Assembly (NCBI GenBank): GCA_018881555.1
Contig: JACAXG010000014.1
Coordinates: 7,992,213 to 8,056,212, forward strand
Direction of reading: 5' to 3'
From: Amblyornis subalaris
Taxonomy: Eukaryota > Chordata > Aves > Passeriformes > Ptilonorhynchidae
Length of the DNA stretch: 64,000 nt
Shown here: piece after piece, positions 13,301 through 27,227 of the stretch
Numbering within the stretch: position 1 is the stretch's first letter
Layout of the letters: every line of letters begins with the position of its first letter
Translations under genes and position numbers: made by a program
Notes under the pieces: generated by a model
What the model was told of the DNA's origin: nothing
Database searches by the model: none
Seen by the model: the letters and a program-made list of their open reading frames with translations, nothing else

Positions 13301-16300
13301 TGTTATGAATCTGTATCTGTATTGAATCTGTGACATAAAACTGAGGGGAAGCGATGCTCCTGTAATTTTCAACAGTTCTGACTANAGGATTGAACACTCA
13401 GAGCAGGACTGAGATCACCTTGGTGGTTCATGAGTCTGTACACCCTGTAGTCTGAATAGACTGAAATGTCTTGGAAATCACAGTAATATCAATAGGAAGT
13501 GTGCGTAACCACAGGCTGCACTGAGCAAGCAGGATTCCTTAGGGAAACATCAGATAGTAATATTATTTCCAGGCTGTTTTGCTCTAAATTGAGACTTTAG
13601 CTGCCAGACAATTTATCAGCTGAAAAATTCAAGATTCTCCTGAATTTTGCTCTTCATCGTCAAACTCTCTAGAAAAGGTGTTTTCCCTTGTCCTGAGCAG
13701 GACAGTTGGAAAGTTGCTGTTGGCATAGCAGTCCTTCTGCTGCAGGGGAAGATTTTGGCCAAAACTGCACCGGNGATCCTCGAACGCCCAGGCACATCTG
13801 GGGCCTGAGAAGCTGCTCTCCTCTGAGCACAGCTCGATGTGGGTGTTGGTTTTCTGACTCCCCTTGCAAAGTGCTTACTGTGATCGAGCCCCAAATGAGC
13901 AGTCGATTGTGCACTGCCCTCCCCAGTGAGGGGTGTCCCTGTGAACGGCTNCTGCTACAGTAGCTCCCCCAAAATACTGATTACAGGGATAAACAGTGTA
14001 TGCTGGGAACTACCCAAAGTGTTGGGTGAGCTTTTTAGAGCCTGCCTCTTTTGCAGGCTTCAGTCACAAAAGGCGTTGCCTTTTTTTCTCCACTTGTTCT
14101 CTGGCTATTTTGAAAGTGTGTTTGGTTTCCAGAGCTAATGGTGACATTGTTTGCTTGCCAGTCAGCTGATTGGCCATTGTACTTTTAAATCGGAGGGATT
14201 TAAACTAATGCTCTTTAACTGTTCTGGAAAAAAATTTTACTTTACAACTGGATTCAGATAGTGGCAGAGAGAAATGCCACTCACTGTTGCAGGAAGGCTG
14301 CTTTCAAAATGGTCTGTGGCTGCAGTGGGGGAAAAATGTTGACTGGCAGCTGGCAATGTAATGATCCAGCGGCTGTTTGGATGATGCTGTTATAACTGGT
14401 CTGTCAGGGGCACCTGAAGAGCCAGCTATTGCACTGGAAAAGTGATGGAAAGGTTATCGTGTGAGTGCTCAGAAACTTATCCTATGAGTGCTCAGAAACT
14501 GCTATATCACCATTTCAGGGTCATCCCCGCAGTGTTGCTTTGCATTTCCAAGATTGATTTTTGAAGGGAAAGCACTTGGATGATATTGCTTGACTTTGGT
14601 GTTTCCAAAGGCACCTCAGTGGGTTAGGTGCCAGATCAAGACTGAGGCTGGCTGTATGAATTAAGCATCTGTAAGCCCTGTCTGAAAGTTGGGGAGACAA
14701 GTGCATTTAGGACTGAAGTGAGAAAAAGTCCAAGATGTATTCACAGGGAGGTAAGAAGTCTATCACATACTCAGAACACGTTTTCCCTGTGGAGCACAGG
14801 AGCTGTCAGACAGACATCTCTGATCTGACTATTTACAGCATTCTCACACTCCAGGTTTTTTCCTATTTGTATTCACAGAGAGGGACAGAGAAGGGTGCTT
14901 CTGCTTTCAAATGAGGCTGGAGCAGGAGAGTAGAAGTGTGTGCCTAGTGCTCCTGTTTTATCTGCCATCTTTCCACCTGCCTGCCTACAGTAATGATAAT
15001 CCCCACGGGGATTTGCACCTCTCAGCTGGAGCAGGAGAAGTTCTCCAAGCACAGGGAGGAGGGGGAAGCTCAGCGTCTCAGAAAATACCAGAAATAAAAC
15101 TGCCAGGCTCAGGGGAGCACAGATAGGAAATGTTGATTTGAAGAGTTACAAGGAGGGNAGCAATTCACCTGTGGGGATTAAGGATCCGGCTACAGGGCAA
15201 CAGCAGTGCTAAGGATGAACGTGGAAGTCAGAGAGAGTAGCCAAAGCCACACAGCAGGTTCTTGGGCGCCGGGCTGTGTTTCTTCAAAGGCTGCCATCTC
15301 CTCCGGAGGGGAGCGCTTCCTCTGGCAATCGGTGCGTCAGTTTGTCAGCTGCCTTCACACCCTGCCCTCCCACGCTCGGCAGTGACTTTCTGAACCCTCC
15401 GATGCTCCTGTGCTCGAACGTATTTCCTTATTATTTTCCCCAGAGATGAATCTCTCTTGTCACTGCACTTCAGGCTATGCTCTAACTTGTTTTTTTGTTC
15501 TGTTACTCTCTGTAAGTGCTGGTGTATAACTGAGCTGTCACAAGAATAAATCAGCAAAATAATTGTCTCTGACGGGGTGTTCACATCATGTAAGTGCCAG
15601 TGTCTGGCACAGATATTCAAACTAGCCGGAGATACTGCTCTGAATCACAGAAAGCTTTGACTTTTGAACGTGTTGTAGGTCTGAGTGTTAACTGCCCATC
15701 TTGTCTCACCCTTAAGGTCCCACTCCTACCCTACCCTGCCCCCCCAGTTTGGAGGCAGCCTTTGCATTGCCATCATGTCCAATCTGGAATATTAATTGAA
15801 TCTGTGAAAGATGGAGAAAAAACCACGACAACTGTCTCAAAACAAGCCTCCCCATACTTACTGCCCATAGTCCTGCTTAGTGACTCTAATTGACACTGAG
15901 GGATGGGAGTTAAGGATCTGATTTAGTGGTGAGGCTAGTGGGGTTACCGCTGCTGCCTGTCCATCCACCCATGCTCCCTGGAAGCTGGGATGGTTGTGGG
16001 TGTGCTCCAGCCCATCTTCAGCCTCCAGTTCAGCATTGCAAAGCCAGGCAGAGCTAATAATATCAGGGAAGAGACAAGAAATTGCACTTCTCACGTGGGC
16101 ATCTTATTTAGGCACACAAAAACAGGCTGATTACACACTGGCTTGTAATTTATCCTGTTCTCCCTTCATTTTGATCTTAGAAGGAACAAAGACAATATTT
16201 TATGAAGTGTGTTCAAGTATTTNTGCAATTAGGAAATGCAATTTGAAAGTCACAATAATTGCCTGTCTACACCATTAGCCATTTAAATAGTTTTAAAAAA

Positions 16301-19300
16301 TCTATCCCCTTAGTAGTTGACCCTGTTTAATAGAGCAACTTNCTTCCACTTGAGCACTCAGTCAGTACCCTGGGTGCAAAGGCAAGTGAGTGACACAGTG
16401 CAGGGGAATCTGCCTTTAAGAAAAGGAGTTTCTCCTGCAGCCTTGGGATTTCTTTCTCCTCCCATGTCATCTGCATTCTCACTCCTCCCGTTGCAGACAG
16501 ATTGACACTAGCCAGGAGTGAGGGAAATACGTGGCAGTAAAACAGGGAGGATATCTGCACTGGAAGTGGTGATGAGGAAATTTAGGAAATTGAAAGCCCT
16601 GGGGTTCCTTTGANTCCCACGTAGCCAAGATCATTTTCAAAATCACTGATCCGCAGAATACCCACGACTGACAACTACAGTGTCCAAATACAGTGCCTAA
16701 AACCAACATCAGATTACAAGGAGGGCTGCCTGAATGTGTCCCTCAGTCTTAGTCTCTTTCCCTAATCTGCTGCTGACTATTTTGGAAGACTGATTCAGGC
16801 CAGCTGTTCATATGTATGTATTTATACACATAAATATTTTCATCTGTGATTGCTTTATGGCTATATCTGATAGATTCAAGAAAGCTATCAACTTCAGAAA
16901 ATGTCTATTAAAGGTTTTAAATTAACAACTTGNTTTAGCTTACGTAAATGTTGTCAATAGCATATATTGATGAGGAGAGAATTGTACCCAAGACTCCTGT
17001 ATGAAGATATGTCATTTCAGAGTAGCTCAAAGTTTGTTCTTAATACCATGTNTAGAGATAAGTAAAGATTTTTTATATTCTTAGTATCTTCTTGATACTA
17101 GAAAACTGCAAGCTACTAGCTAATTATCACTGTTATTAAATGTCTGTCTTAGTGCAGAATACAGCTTATGAGCTTTAAAGCTTACACTAATCAAGAAGCA
17201 TGATCAACCACTGATGTAGGTCACTTACAGCTCAGCTGATACGTAGCTGCTCCTCATTGATGTTACTGCTTAAACATTTACATTGATGGAATAAAAAGTT
17301 ACAGTTCATGATCTGACATAGGGGAACAATTACATTTTGATTATTAGGAAGTCAGTCACCAGTCCCATTTGCACAAACATTCAAGCTGATAGAAGGACAG
17401 AAAACTAAGTGGATTCAATAATGTAACATATGAATTTTATCACTTATAAAAAGTATTGGAGCTTTCACTTAAGTCTTCATTGCTGTAATATTGTTATTTT
17501 AACCACAATTGTTGCTTAACCTTGCAGAGGTACTTAGAGGCATGTGGTCACTGGGCTGTGGGCTATTGAGAGGGAATCTGTCTCAATCTCTCCTATGTTT
17601 ATGTAATGCAGAGATGGTCCAACACTTTTTTGCAAAGAGGACGTGAACGCACATCTCAAGTGTGTGTCGTGACCACAATGTGATGTAAACCAGCCTCTTG
17701 CTCTGTCCCAGTTATTACTTTTTCCATTCACTGCAAAGCTGTTTCAGTACACAGGATGTATTCCATGGGACACTGTTGCTTGACAGTCAGAGCTTTCTCC
17801 TAGAACAGAAACGATGCAGATCCTGGTCTGCATTTCACTCCTGGCTCAGCCTGCTCTCTTCACTTGGTTCCTAAGGATATCCCCTGTGAAGTGCCTTAAC
17901 ATGCTTAGAAGAAAGACCTTGTATTTATACTTGGAAATGAGTAGGAAAGAAATCAGACTACATCAGTAACTGCATCCTGTGAACTACTGAGCTGCTAATT
18001 CCTACTTAGATTGCTTCCCAGGGAATGCAACTTCATTATTTTTATATATTCATCATATTATAAAAACTTTTGCCTTCAAAGTTTAGAAACTTTTGTGCAT
18101 GTTAAGTCATCACGTTGGTACTTATATCTGGTTCTCCTTTCACTCACACTGGTGTAACTGAGGAGTGGTTTGGTGAGAGGGGATGGAGATCAGCACAGCA
18201 CTACTGATTCATAGCCATGGTTCATCATTCGTGGCAACTGTGGCTCTTCTCCAATAAAGTTATACCAAGCTAAAGCACTACAATTCAGTCCCTGAATTCA
18301 ATGCCATAATTGACATCTAAATGCTTAAAACTGGAGGCAAATAGTCCATAGTTGTGAGGTCTAGGGCTGCTTAGCACAAGTGTAGAAGGAGAGTATGGCA
18401 GGAAGAATATAAAAGGATTGAGAGTGTATTAAAGCTTAGGAAATCATTCACATTCTCTGCTTAGATTACTTGGATATATATTTTAATACTGTCTCCATTC
18501 CAGCTAAAGTAACATTGAGGTCATGAACCGAAGTAGCAAAACCAAGAAAGATCACAGTTAATGGTGAAATTGTCCTGAACTCAACCAGAGCAGGAATGGA
18601 GTCTTCATGAGACACCAGAGGACTTTAAGGACACAGCAGCAAACTGAACTCACGTTTTGCCTCTGGCAGTGTACAGCACAAGTTTAAAATAACTTAAATA
18701 ACTTGGTTTCAGTTGACAAACAGTATCAGTGAACAAAGGCCTGAAATGGGCTGCTAGAGATAGAGCAAGTTTTTATCCTCAGTTCTTTACTTAGTGATGC
18801 TATTCTGGACTTGCATTTATGTAATAATTTGGCCAGGGATAAAGGATCCTGCGAAGGTTTGGTCTGCCATTCCTTGTGCTTACCAGTGGACGGTTTTCCA
18901 CGGAGTGCAGTGAATACTGGGTTAGACCCAAAACTAATTAATTTTCCAATAGCTTGTTCTAGAAGTTATTTTTGGTTTATCCTGACCTAGCTGCATTGTC
19001 ATTTTGTTAAGAGCACTTTGGTGAAGTAATTCAATCGGATGTACTACTACACACAAGAATCCATAAAGCAACATCTTGTGTAACAAGAGAGATGTAACAG
19101 GAGTTATCAGGTAGGAGTTAACGTTTCCATCAGCTCATGGTATGAGATTCTGCACAACATTAAACAGTCATGGTTTACAAGCTGAAACAATCCATCAACG
19201 TGAAACTAAACACTCACCAAGGCTGGCAAAACTTAATTCTTGTTTTTAGCTGTCTCTGGTGTAAGGGTACATCTCTGTCTAGGTGAACCCTGTTCCATTT

Positions 19301-22300
19301 TCCAAGCCTCTGCACCAGGAGGTCTGCAAAGCAGTGGCTGCGTGGACTTCTTACCATGTGGCCAACAGCCTTCTCTTTCCCAGCTCCATTCTTGGAACCG
19401 GATGCAGCTGTTTAGAGAGAGCTCTTCTTTTTTTTTTTTCCCCACAGAACTTGGCCTGTTGCTGATCCCAGTATGAAAAGTCACAGCAAAAATTTTAGAG
19501 TGGAAAATGTGGCCTCGCTCTTTTAAACAATTTGTTTAGGCTGTAGTTTTCAAACCTGACTGCCTAGACACAGCTCTCTCGTGTCCCTTGAAGCCACCTG
19601 CAGGGATTTAAGAAGCAATTGCCTACATGTTGATGTGGCCTTTCTGACAGGATGCACCACACATGTCAAGGAGGGCACAAGCCCCTAATGCAGAGGCTCC
19701 AGTTCCTGCTGTCATACCAACATAAGTAATCTAAATGGATGATTTCTTTAGGATCAGCAGTGGGAACAACAGAGCTTGAAGTTAAGCATCTACTTGAAGT
19801 TGTGTATAATGCCAAACTGGCACCTTAAATCTGCACTGAGGCGTCTTAACATAAAGCTGAGTGTCTTGGCAAGCTTATGTCCACATTTATAATAAATCCT
19901 GGTGACACAACCCCTTTAAGAAGAACAGTAAGAGCTGAAGCCTCCTTAGTGGAAGCAATCTGCTTTATTGTGTTTCAGTGCAGCCAGAATACTTGGAAGA
20001 TCTTTCTATTTTATTCTGTGCTTTCTCTCATTATTAGAGTTTCCAAAACCAGAATGGTNGAGTCAATATTGTTTTAACTAGCCTGTTCCTTTATCTGGCT
20101 AGTTATTTTAGGACCTATCCACTTGCCTAGGGAAGTCTGTGTGTTTTGACTTTATTTTTATTCTGAATGACTGCAGTCATCTGGCTGTTTATGTGAATGA
20201 TTAAAGTCTTTAAAAGCCCTGATGGATTTTTGTACTCCCTCGCTCCTGATACATTCCAGATTCCTGTAAACACAGAAAAACTTACGTCATTTTGTTAAAG
20301 CAAAGGCTGTTAACAAACAGTAAATAAACTAAACTCAACTGGACTTCTATTATAATGGCAGACTAATGAGCTGAGTAATTTGAGTGGTGTAAATAAGGAA
20401 TGGCCAGAAGTGAGGGAGGCTGTAAGAGAGTCCATTGTAAGAGGAGACTGGGTTTACTAAAGCCTTTCAGCATAGTGATTATTTAATAAAGAGCCTTATA
20501 AGCAAAGGTCCTGGGCTTCAGCCTGCTCGTACCTCTGTAAAGCTGATAGCAGGATAACAGTTAGCAGGATCTGGTTCTCTTGAGTTACAGTAGAACTGGA
20601 GGGGAATCTGGTCTCATTGATGATCCACTAGGATGCATTTGATTTGTGTACATACATCAGTTTTGCAGAGCTTACTAACAGATTTTGGAGCATCACAGTA
20701 TAGGAATTAAACAGGTGTAGGCACTGGAGATGAAACCAAGGCACAATAACAGATGAGCAGGACACTTTAGGGATTATCATCAATTATTTGAAGAAAATAA
20801 GTGGATCTCATTCTAGTGCCAAGTCCTTTACAGACATATTCCTGGACAGAGAAATGTTTCTATTACATCAGCTTTCAGAACTGGTTTATGGATATCTTCA
20901 AGACAGCATCTTCCTTACAGAAATCCTGCCATGGTATGGATATATCCAGGACTTCCATTTGTACAGGCTGAGCTGAAGATGTGCTAGTAAAGAGAAATCC
21001 CTGCTATCCCCATATGAGCACTTTCTTAGCCAATATTATATATTTTCCCAGTGTATTGGCTGCTAACAAGTGGCACAGGATACTATAACTGCTTTTCACT
21101 CCTGTCTCACACTTACCTGACTATGAGTTTTGACTGTGTTTACTTATGGCTGTGTTGAAAGAAGACAGTCTAAATCAGAGAGTTTTAGCTGTTCGATTNT
21201 TCTGTTCTGTATTCAGGTTTTAAATGATTGTAAGCTCATGCCTATAAAGATGTCCTTGTTTCCATCACCTGTGTTTGGCTTCCAGGATACATACTGACAT
21301 TTACAGATATTGTGCAGCTTACAGATGCTTTATGGAGATTTTTGAGAAACTGTGTTCTCCATTGGCTTTGAAACTGAGATCATGTTTGAGTCAAAATGGT
21401 GTTCAGGGAACAGAAAAAAAGAACAGGCTGAGCAAATGCAGTTTCTTGTGAGCAAAATGGCTNGAAGTTCAAAGCCATTCAAAAATGGCTGGAAGAGACT
21501 CCTGAGTTATTTCAGNCACTGCAGAGTAAATGTTCAGCCTCATTTGTACAATCTATGGTGTGATAAGAACAGAGATTCATCACCTCAGGTCCAAGGTTTT
21601 GGTTGATGCCAGTAAGATGCAATTCTCTTTTCAGGGTGCCAGGAATCATTCAGTGCTAGTGAGAATGGTCCTCAGAGAAGGATCATTAAACGGCAAACTT
21701 AGAGCCAATGTCTTTGGGTTTTGCTTTCCCCCAAAGCTGAGTTTTGTGTCATCCTCTTCTATTTAGATGCTGAATGGTCTCTGCTGCACGCAGGGAGTGG
21801 TTTGTCTTCCCACAGCACTTCTGAGTTCTCAGAAATTCCCAGAGAGCTCTTTGGACCTTGCTGGGGCAAGCAAATAGACATCAATGCTTTTACAAAAATA
21901 CATACGGCTGGCACTGTGCTTTAAACTGAAAAAAGGGTCTTCTTGTAATATCCTTCAGATATTTGTAGCGAGGATCTGAAAATGTAGCTTGAGAAATGCT
22001 GATAAAGCTGATTAGTCCAATTNATAATACAGAAATATTTGTCCTTTACAAATACTGACCACTCTTCTCTAGAATGGTTCAGCTTGCTTTTGATTNTATT
22101 TTGAATTTGTGTCATGTTGAGTTTTTCCCTGTAGCAGGTGCAGATGAGTATGAGAACTGAAGCAGAGAGCAGCAGTGTGCTGCTTGGGGAAATGGCAAGT
22201 GACTCTATAATTTACTCAGTGGTGTGTTTCTCCTTATAATTATTGCTAACTCAAAAAAAAATCACTGCAAATTGCATGACAGCACTGTGTAAGACGAGTA

Positions 22301-22584
22301 TAGAGATAAAACATGAATACAACCCGTGCCTTGTAGGCTGACAAATGAAGTGTAAAGTGCTATTGTTTGTTTACTGACTGCCTGAGCATGAGATGAACGA
22401 TTATCTGTGCCTCGAGAGGTAGCCCAAGGTTTCCAGCGGTATCAATCTTCCTGTTTGTGATTCATTTGTGCAAACAGGAGAAAGCCGAGCATGTAACTGT
22501 GAAGGCGATTACCCAATTACTTCTCTGCCCCTTAAAAATTATCTTGCTTCTCCATTCCCTTTGGAAACTCAGGGTTGCACTGGA
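7311..22584. other. intergenic, no recognisable gene
   Basis: About 15 kb with only short, overlapping ORFs that resemble no known protein. It contains homopolymer tracts (for example A13 near 12.82 kb and T12 near 19.43 kb), a short direct repeat at 14462-14500, a modest CpG-richer spot near 15.25-15.42 kb and a dense run of ambiguous bases between 10.8 and 14.0 kb. AT-rich stretches with several TAATTA/ATTA cores (about 17.06-17.30 and 20.15-20.42 kb) could be regulatory, but nothing in the sequence alone proves it. Confidence 0.6.
14462..14500. repeat. 16 bp direct repeat, 23 bp period
   Basis: TGAGTGCTCAGAAACT occurs exactly at 14462-14477 and again at 14485-14500, separated by seven bases. 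It is a simple local duplication with no gene association that I can see. Confidence 0.95.
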
Positions 22585-23045
22585 GCGAGACTGGGAGGGT
22601 GAGCCCCGCTCCGGGACGACACAGGGCAGGTCCAGACCCACAGTCGTGCCTGCAAACCTCTCCACCGGGAACTGCTGCTTCCCAGCCGCAAGGCGTTTCT
22701 AAGGAGCTCACAGGGAGTGGGAGGAGAAGCCGGATTCACCGAGGTGCATCCCGGGCTGCCGAGGTGTGGGAGCAGCCTGCCGTGCCTCCCTGGGAAGGCT
22801 GCGCCTCCGCCGGTGTCAGGGGCTGTCGGACGGGGCTGGGTGTGACATCCTCTCCCGTGCTGCCTGCGCGGAGGAGCCGCAGGGCGAGGGTTCCCCAGCT
22901 CTCACCGCAGCTGGGACAGCAGGATGCGAAACAGGTGGAGTCCTGGGCCTGCTCTGTGCTCTCCGTGGCCCAGCTAACACCAAACTCAATGNGAAAGCCG
23001 GCCTGGGCAGCAAAAAGCGATGAATGAGTCCGGCGTGACCTGATG
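22585..23045. promoter_or_regulatory. orphan CpG island
   Basis: About 460 bp of GC-rich, CpG-dense sequence stands out from AT-rich flanks on both sides. Several overlapping frames stay open through it on both strands (up to about 150 codons), as expected when stop codons are depleted by composition, and none resembles a known protein. A CAG|GTAACA donor-like site follows at about 23085. The best reading is a promoter-type CpG island for an unannotated, probably non-coding transcript, or a developmental regulatory island in a gene desert. No TATA box or transcript evidence is visible. Confidence 0.45.
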
Positions 23046-26000
23046 GGTGTTTGAGCCCTCCTCCAACCCCGGTCTTGCCAGGACAGGTAACACTGTTTTC
23101 CCACACCAAGCATTTAAGTGTGGTTTGGCCTTCACAGGTGCCTCTTTCTTTCTTTCTGGTCTTGGTCTGTAATACTTCATTCATTCCACTTCTGGCCATC
23201 TGATTGCCCACAAAGCACTGCTTGTCTGCAAACCAGTTGGAGGAGCAAACTGGAAAATGAACAAAGCTCCCAGTGAAAATTGTAGAAAGCTTAATCCATT
23301 TGGTGGATTAACACAAAGGTGAAGTGGTGACTAGAGAGTGGTTTGTAAATATTTACCTACTAACATATCTGATAGTATTGGATTCTGAAATCCAGCAGAT
23401 ACCTTAGATTAGGGATAAAGTCTTGCCTTCATTTTTAACAAGGATGGGATTGAACACTGCAACAGCTTTGTAAAGGAGGACTGGGCTGCATCTCATTTGA
23501 AGTCATTAAGTAAATAATTGTTCTTTTTTTCTATTAAGGACTAAAAATACCTGGTTTCACCATAAAGTAGGGTCTGCATATGGGACATACTGAGTGAAAC
23601 TCCCTGGCCTCTAGGAGGAGAAAGTTTAGCCTAATAGGTCTGACTGGCCTGTGAAGCTACACTCATTAACCACTAAAATGTTTTAAAATTAACTTAGAAG
23701 TTCACCAGCAGCTCTTGAAGAGAGCATTAAAAATTGAACTGTGGAAATGTAATGAAAGCCAACACCCTGACAAGACTCCAAAGTCCTAATCTTCCAACTC
23801 ATCAGGCCATTGAGGGCCCTAAAGAGAAACTGGAATCACTTCTTGGTGTGTGAGAAGTACCTCAGAAGAGAAACTCTGTGTAGCAGATCTGCTCACTGGG
23901 GCAAATAAAACACCAATGACTGAAAATGTATTCTGTACTGTCTGTGTCAAGTGTTGTCAACTTCTGTCAAAACCACCTTTCCTTTAATGGTAGGATTGGA
24001 AGGATGTGGACCAGTTTTCCCTCAGGAAATGCACTGTTGGCACAGCCAGCTCACAGCCCCAAGGACTAATAATGAACAAAAAATGCAAACAAACACATAC
24101 CAGCTTTCTTCTGGACTCAGTTTGAGTGCTAAAATAATGTCCACCCCATTAACCTCAGTCCCGAATGCTCCTGGTTTGTCCAGTCCAGTAGCTGAGTGCC
24201 TGCAGGACCATCACTAGAGCTTGATGATGATGATGAAAGAGGTTCATTCCCATGGATCTGATGGAATTGATCTCCCAAATGACTGACTCTCCCTATCCAC
24301 ACATCATTTCCTTCCTTTTTTCTTTCCAACTCTCTGTTGTTCAGCTTTTGTTAAGACTGAAAAAAAAAAGATAAATTATTCTGCAGGAAATATGGATCTC
24401 TTGAGGGACTTTTTTCCCTTTTTCATATTTCTCTTAAACTAGTAGCATCACTACATTGCTACCAGAGTGGAAATGTATACAGTACATGCTGCAGCCTCAG
24501 CTATCTGATCTTATACAGCACAGTCTATCCGTGTACCAATTTGTAACATGTCCAAAGCCTTGTGAAAGCATCCCCACGTGTAGAATTACATGTGTCATAT
24601 TTATTTAATGACAGATTGCTAATACAGCACCTGCTCAACAGAATTGCAGACTACATTGAAATCCATCACCATATGCAAACTGCTTCTAGCAAACGGGGCA
24701 GGATGTCTGCCCAGCTGAACTCTGCAGATCTGTGTGTGTTCGGTCATCTTTTTTAACATAGCTATTAATCTGGACTGCCAGACTTTTCAGACACATATTA
24801 AATGGTTTTCTGTTTCTACTTCATTTAACTAAATGAAAACTGGTGCCCTCCCTAGACTTGGAACCAGACTGCTTGAATTTGGGGTGTCAGGAGTCAGGGC
24901 CTCTATGTAATTAGGCAGAAAATTCAGTTTCCAGCCTAGAGCTCTCACTAAAGCTAGAGTTTCTTCTTTGTGTGCATATCCTGGGAGATGCATTTAGAGA
25001 TGTTTGAGCCTGAAAAGGCCGTATTGGGGCTACCACTTTCTGGAAATTCCTTTTTGGGGTGCTTGTGGCTGCAGTGAAGTTCTCATGGGCTCTGACCTGC
25101 TGTCACATTGGGTCGTGTTCTGCTCGCCCTCCACATCAGATATGCTTTAGAGAGAGAAAATCCCTTTCTGCTGTGGTATGTTGACCTGAAGCATGTCTGG
25201 GGAGGGAAGCANGTCTGGGAGGCCAAGGGTCTCATTCTTATCCCATTTACATCCCTGTTGTAGCTCCACTTGCTTACCTAGACTTCCTTCCNGGAGAACT
25301 AGCACTTCTAAATGCCTCCAAAATACAAAAGTAAACGTTTGTCTCTGTGCATTCCAACAGAGTTTCCTTGCTTTGGAAAACTCTTTTATTTAATTTGTGT
25401 TTTTAATACTCGTTTGGAAGCTGGAAGTACTTGAGCTATAAAAAGAGTTTTGTGTGCTTGATGCAGCTGACTTGATTTCCATCATGAAAAATACATGAAT
25501 CATCAGCTGCAGGAGTATGTCTTGAATGTTTCTGGAAGTGTCTCCAAGAAAGACAGTCTAAAATTTGAGGTAAACAAAAGAAATCTGGTTAGTTTTTTGT
25601 TGTTTTTTTTTTAAGGCAGTAGTATTAATTATAATGTAAATAATGTTATATTAAATAAATATTACATTAATGATAATTAGTTAATGTTTAACTATTGAGT
25701 CAGTAAATAAGGATTCTGTTTTCTCTCAAAGACTGACATGGGGTTAATTCTGGTCATCACTTGAGGGAGAACCAGAATCCTTCCATGATTAATATTAATG
25801 TCTTTTATTCATGGTTCTGGATGAAAAATGAAGTGGGTATAAAAACTGACAGTGTTTCTTTAGCTTCAGAGGCAACTTTCATATTGGTGTTACAGGCCCT
25901 CACTGTCATAAATCAAACAAGATGGTCCATCAGCTCCTTTCCATATACATTTCTGGCTTTTTGGTTAAAAGACTATTTTTCAGACCTGCCATGACAGAAA

Positions 26001-27227
26001 GCTTTACCCATTCAAGCATTGGAGAGTTTTCTATAGCAGGAGATACCAACAGAAAAATTGTTGCTCAGCTGTAAATGTGCCATCATTGTCACTATAAAGG
26101 ACACTGGCAAATAAAAAATATCTGACAAATTGACAACTTGACAGCGACCCGAGATGGTGAATTAATCCACCTTGGCAGAAGGCTGTTGATGAATATTTAA
26201 ATAGGTTAATAGTCAACATCAGAACCCTGAAACCAAATACAGGCTGGCAGCAGTAGGGAACAGGTAAATCTGATATCTAAATTATCCTGTTAATAGTGTG
26301 CTTCAATCTCAGAATGAAAATCAGATTCTCAAATCTGAAATAAAAGAGTTAATAATCTTTCCTTACAGATACTTCTCTAAGCAACAGACTTTTCTATCAA
26401 AAGAAAGTGCTTGTTTCCTTTAATTTATGTGTGCCCTTACACAGGCAAATCCCCAGTTCCTTATTCAGCTCAAAGACACACACATTCAAATAAGAAGGTA
26501 GGTAAGTTCCAGAAAGAAAAATATATTAAGAATAAGTAAATCCTATGTGAATTGGCTTTGATAAATTTTGAACATATCCATGAGTCTCTCAGTTTCTCTG
26601 TTCTTTCTCCCAAAACATGACGAGAAATATTTGCTGTTTTGACCATGTACGACAGATAGACAAGAACACACCTCTTTGGGGTGGCTTTCATGGTGGTTCT
26701 ACAGCCAAGATCTGTTCTNCTGAGGGTACCATCAGCCCAACACCAGAGCTGGAACTGCAAGAAAATGAGAAGTGAGAAAGGAACATCAGGAAGTGTAGCA
26801 ATGGTGTAGATGGTCCAACCTCAGCCTTCCACTGCAGCACTTTCTGGGTCACCTGCAGTATCTTCTTGGCAAAGTACAGAAGGGCGAACTCAGCTGGCAC
26901 TGCTTAGATTTACCTTGCAGAATAACATTAAAAATGTACAAGTTGGACAATGCACTTTCTCTGTATCACTTTCAGGTACTTTCAGGTGGCATTTCTCCAA
27001 AGGGCTGATGCAGTTCGATAGAAATGGTTTCAGCCCTCTGTGGGCTCTGTACTGAATTCTTTGACTAACCCAGAATCCAGTTTGGCTCAAGAAAGGCTCC
27101 AGGGCAGCCATGCAAATCGGGTGCACTGGAATCTATCTGTTTGCTAAGGATAACTCAAATCCATGTCAGTAATAAGAGCCAGTGCTGGTCAAATCCATTT
27201 TCATTGTGTAAACTGAAGAGTGGTTCT
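23046..27227. other. intergenic, no recognisable gene
   Basis: AT-rich sequence with short random ORFs only. It contains a (TGA)5 tract at 24222-24236 and a very AT-rich segment at about 25600-25690 with an imperfect inverted repeat (arms 25627-25639 and 25662-25678) and several ATTA cores. No repeat family was identified in it. Confidence 0.6.

Noticed and set aside
17171..17182. Perfect 12 bp palindrome AGCTTTAAAGCT
   Set aside because: About fifteen palindromes of this length are expected by chance in 64 kb.
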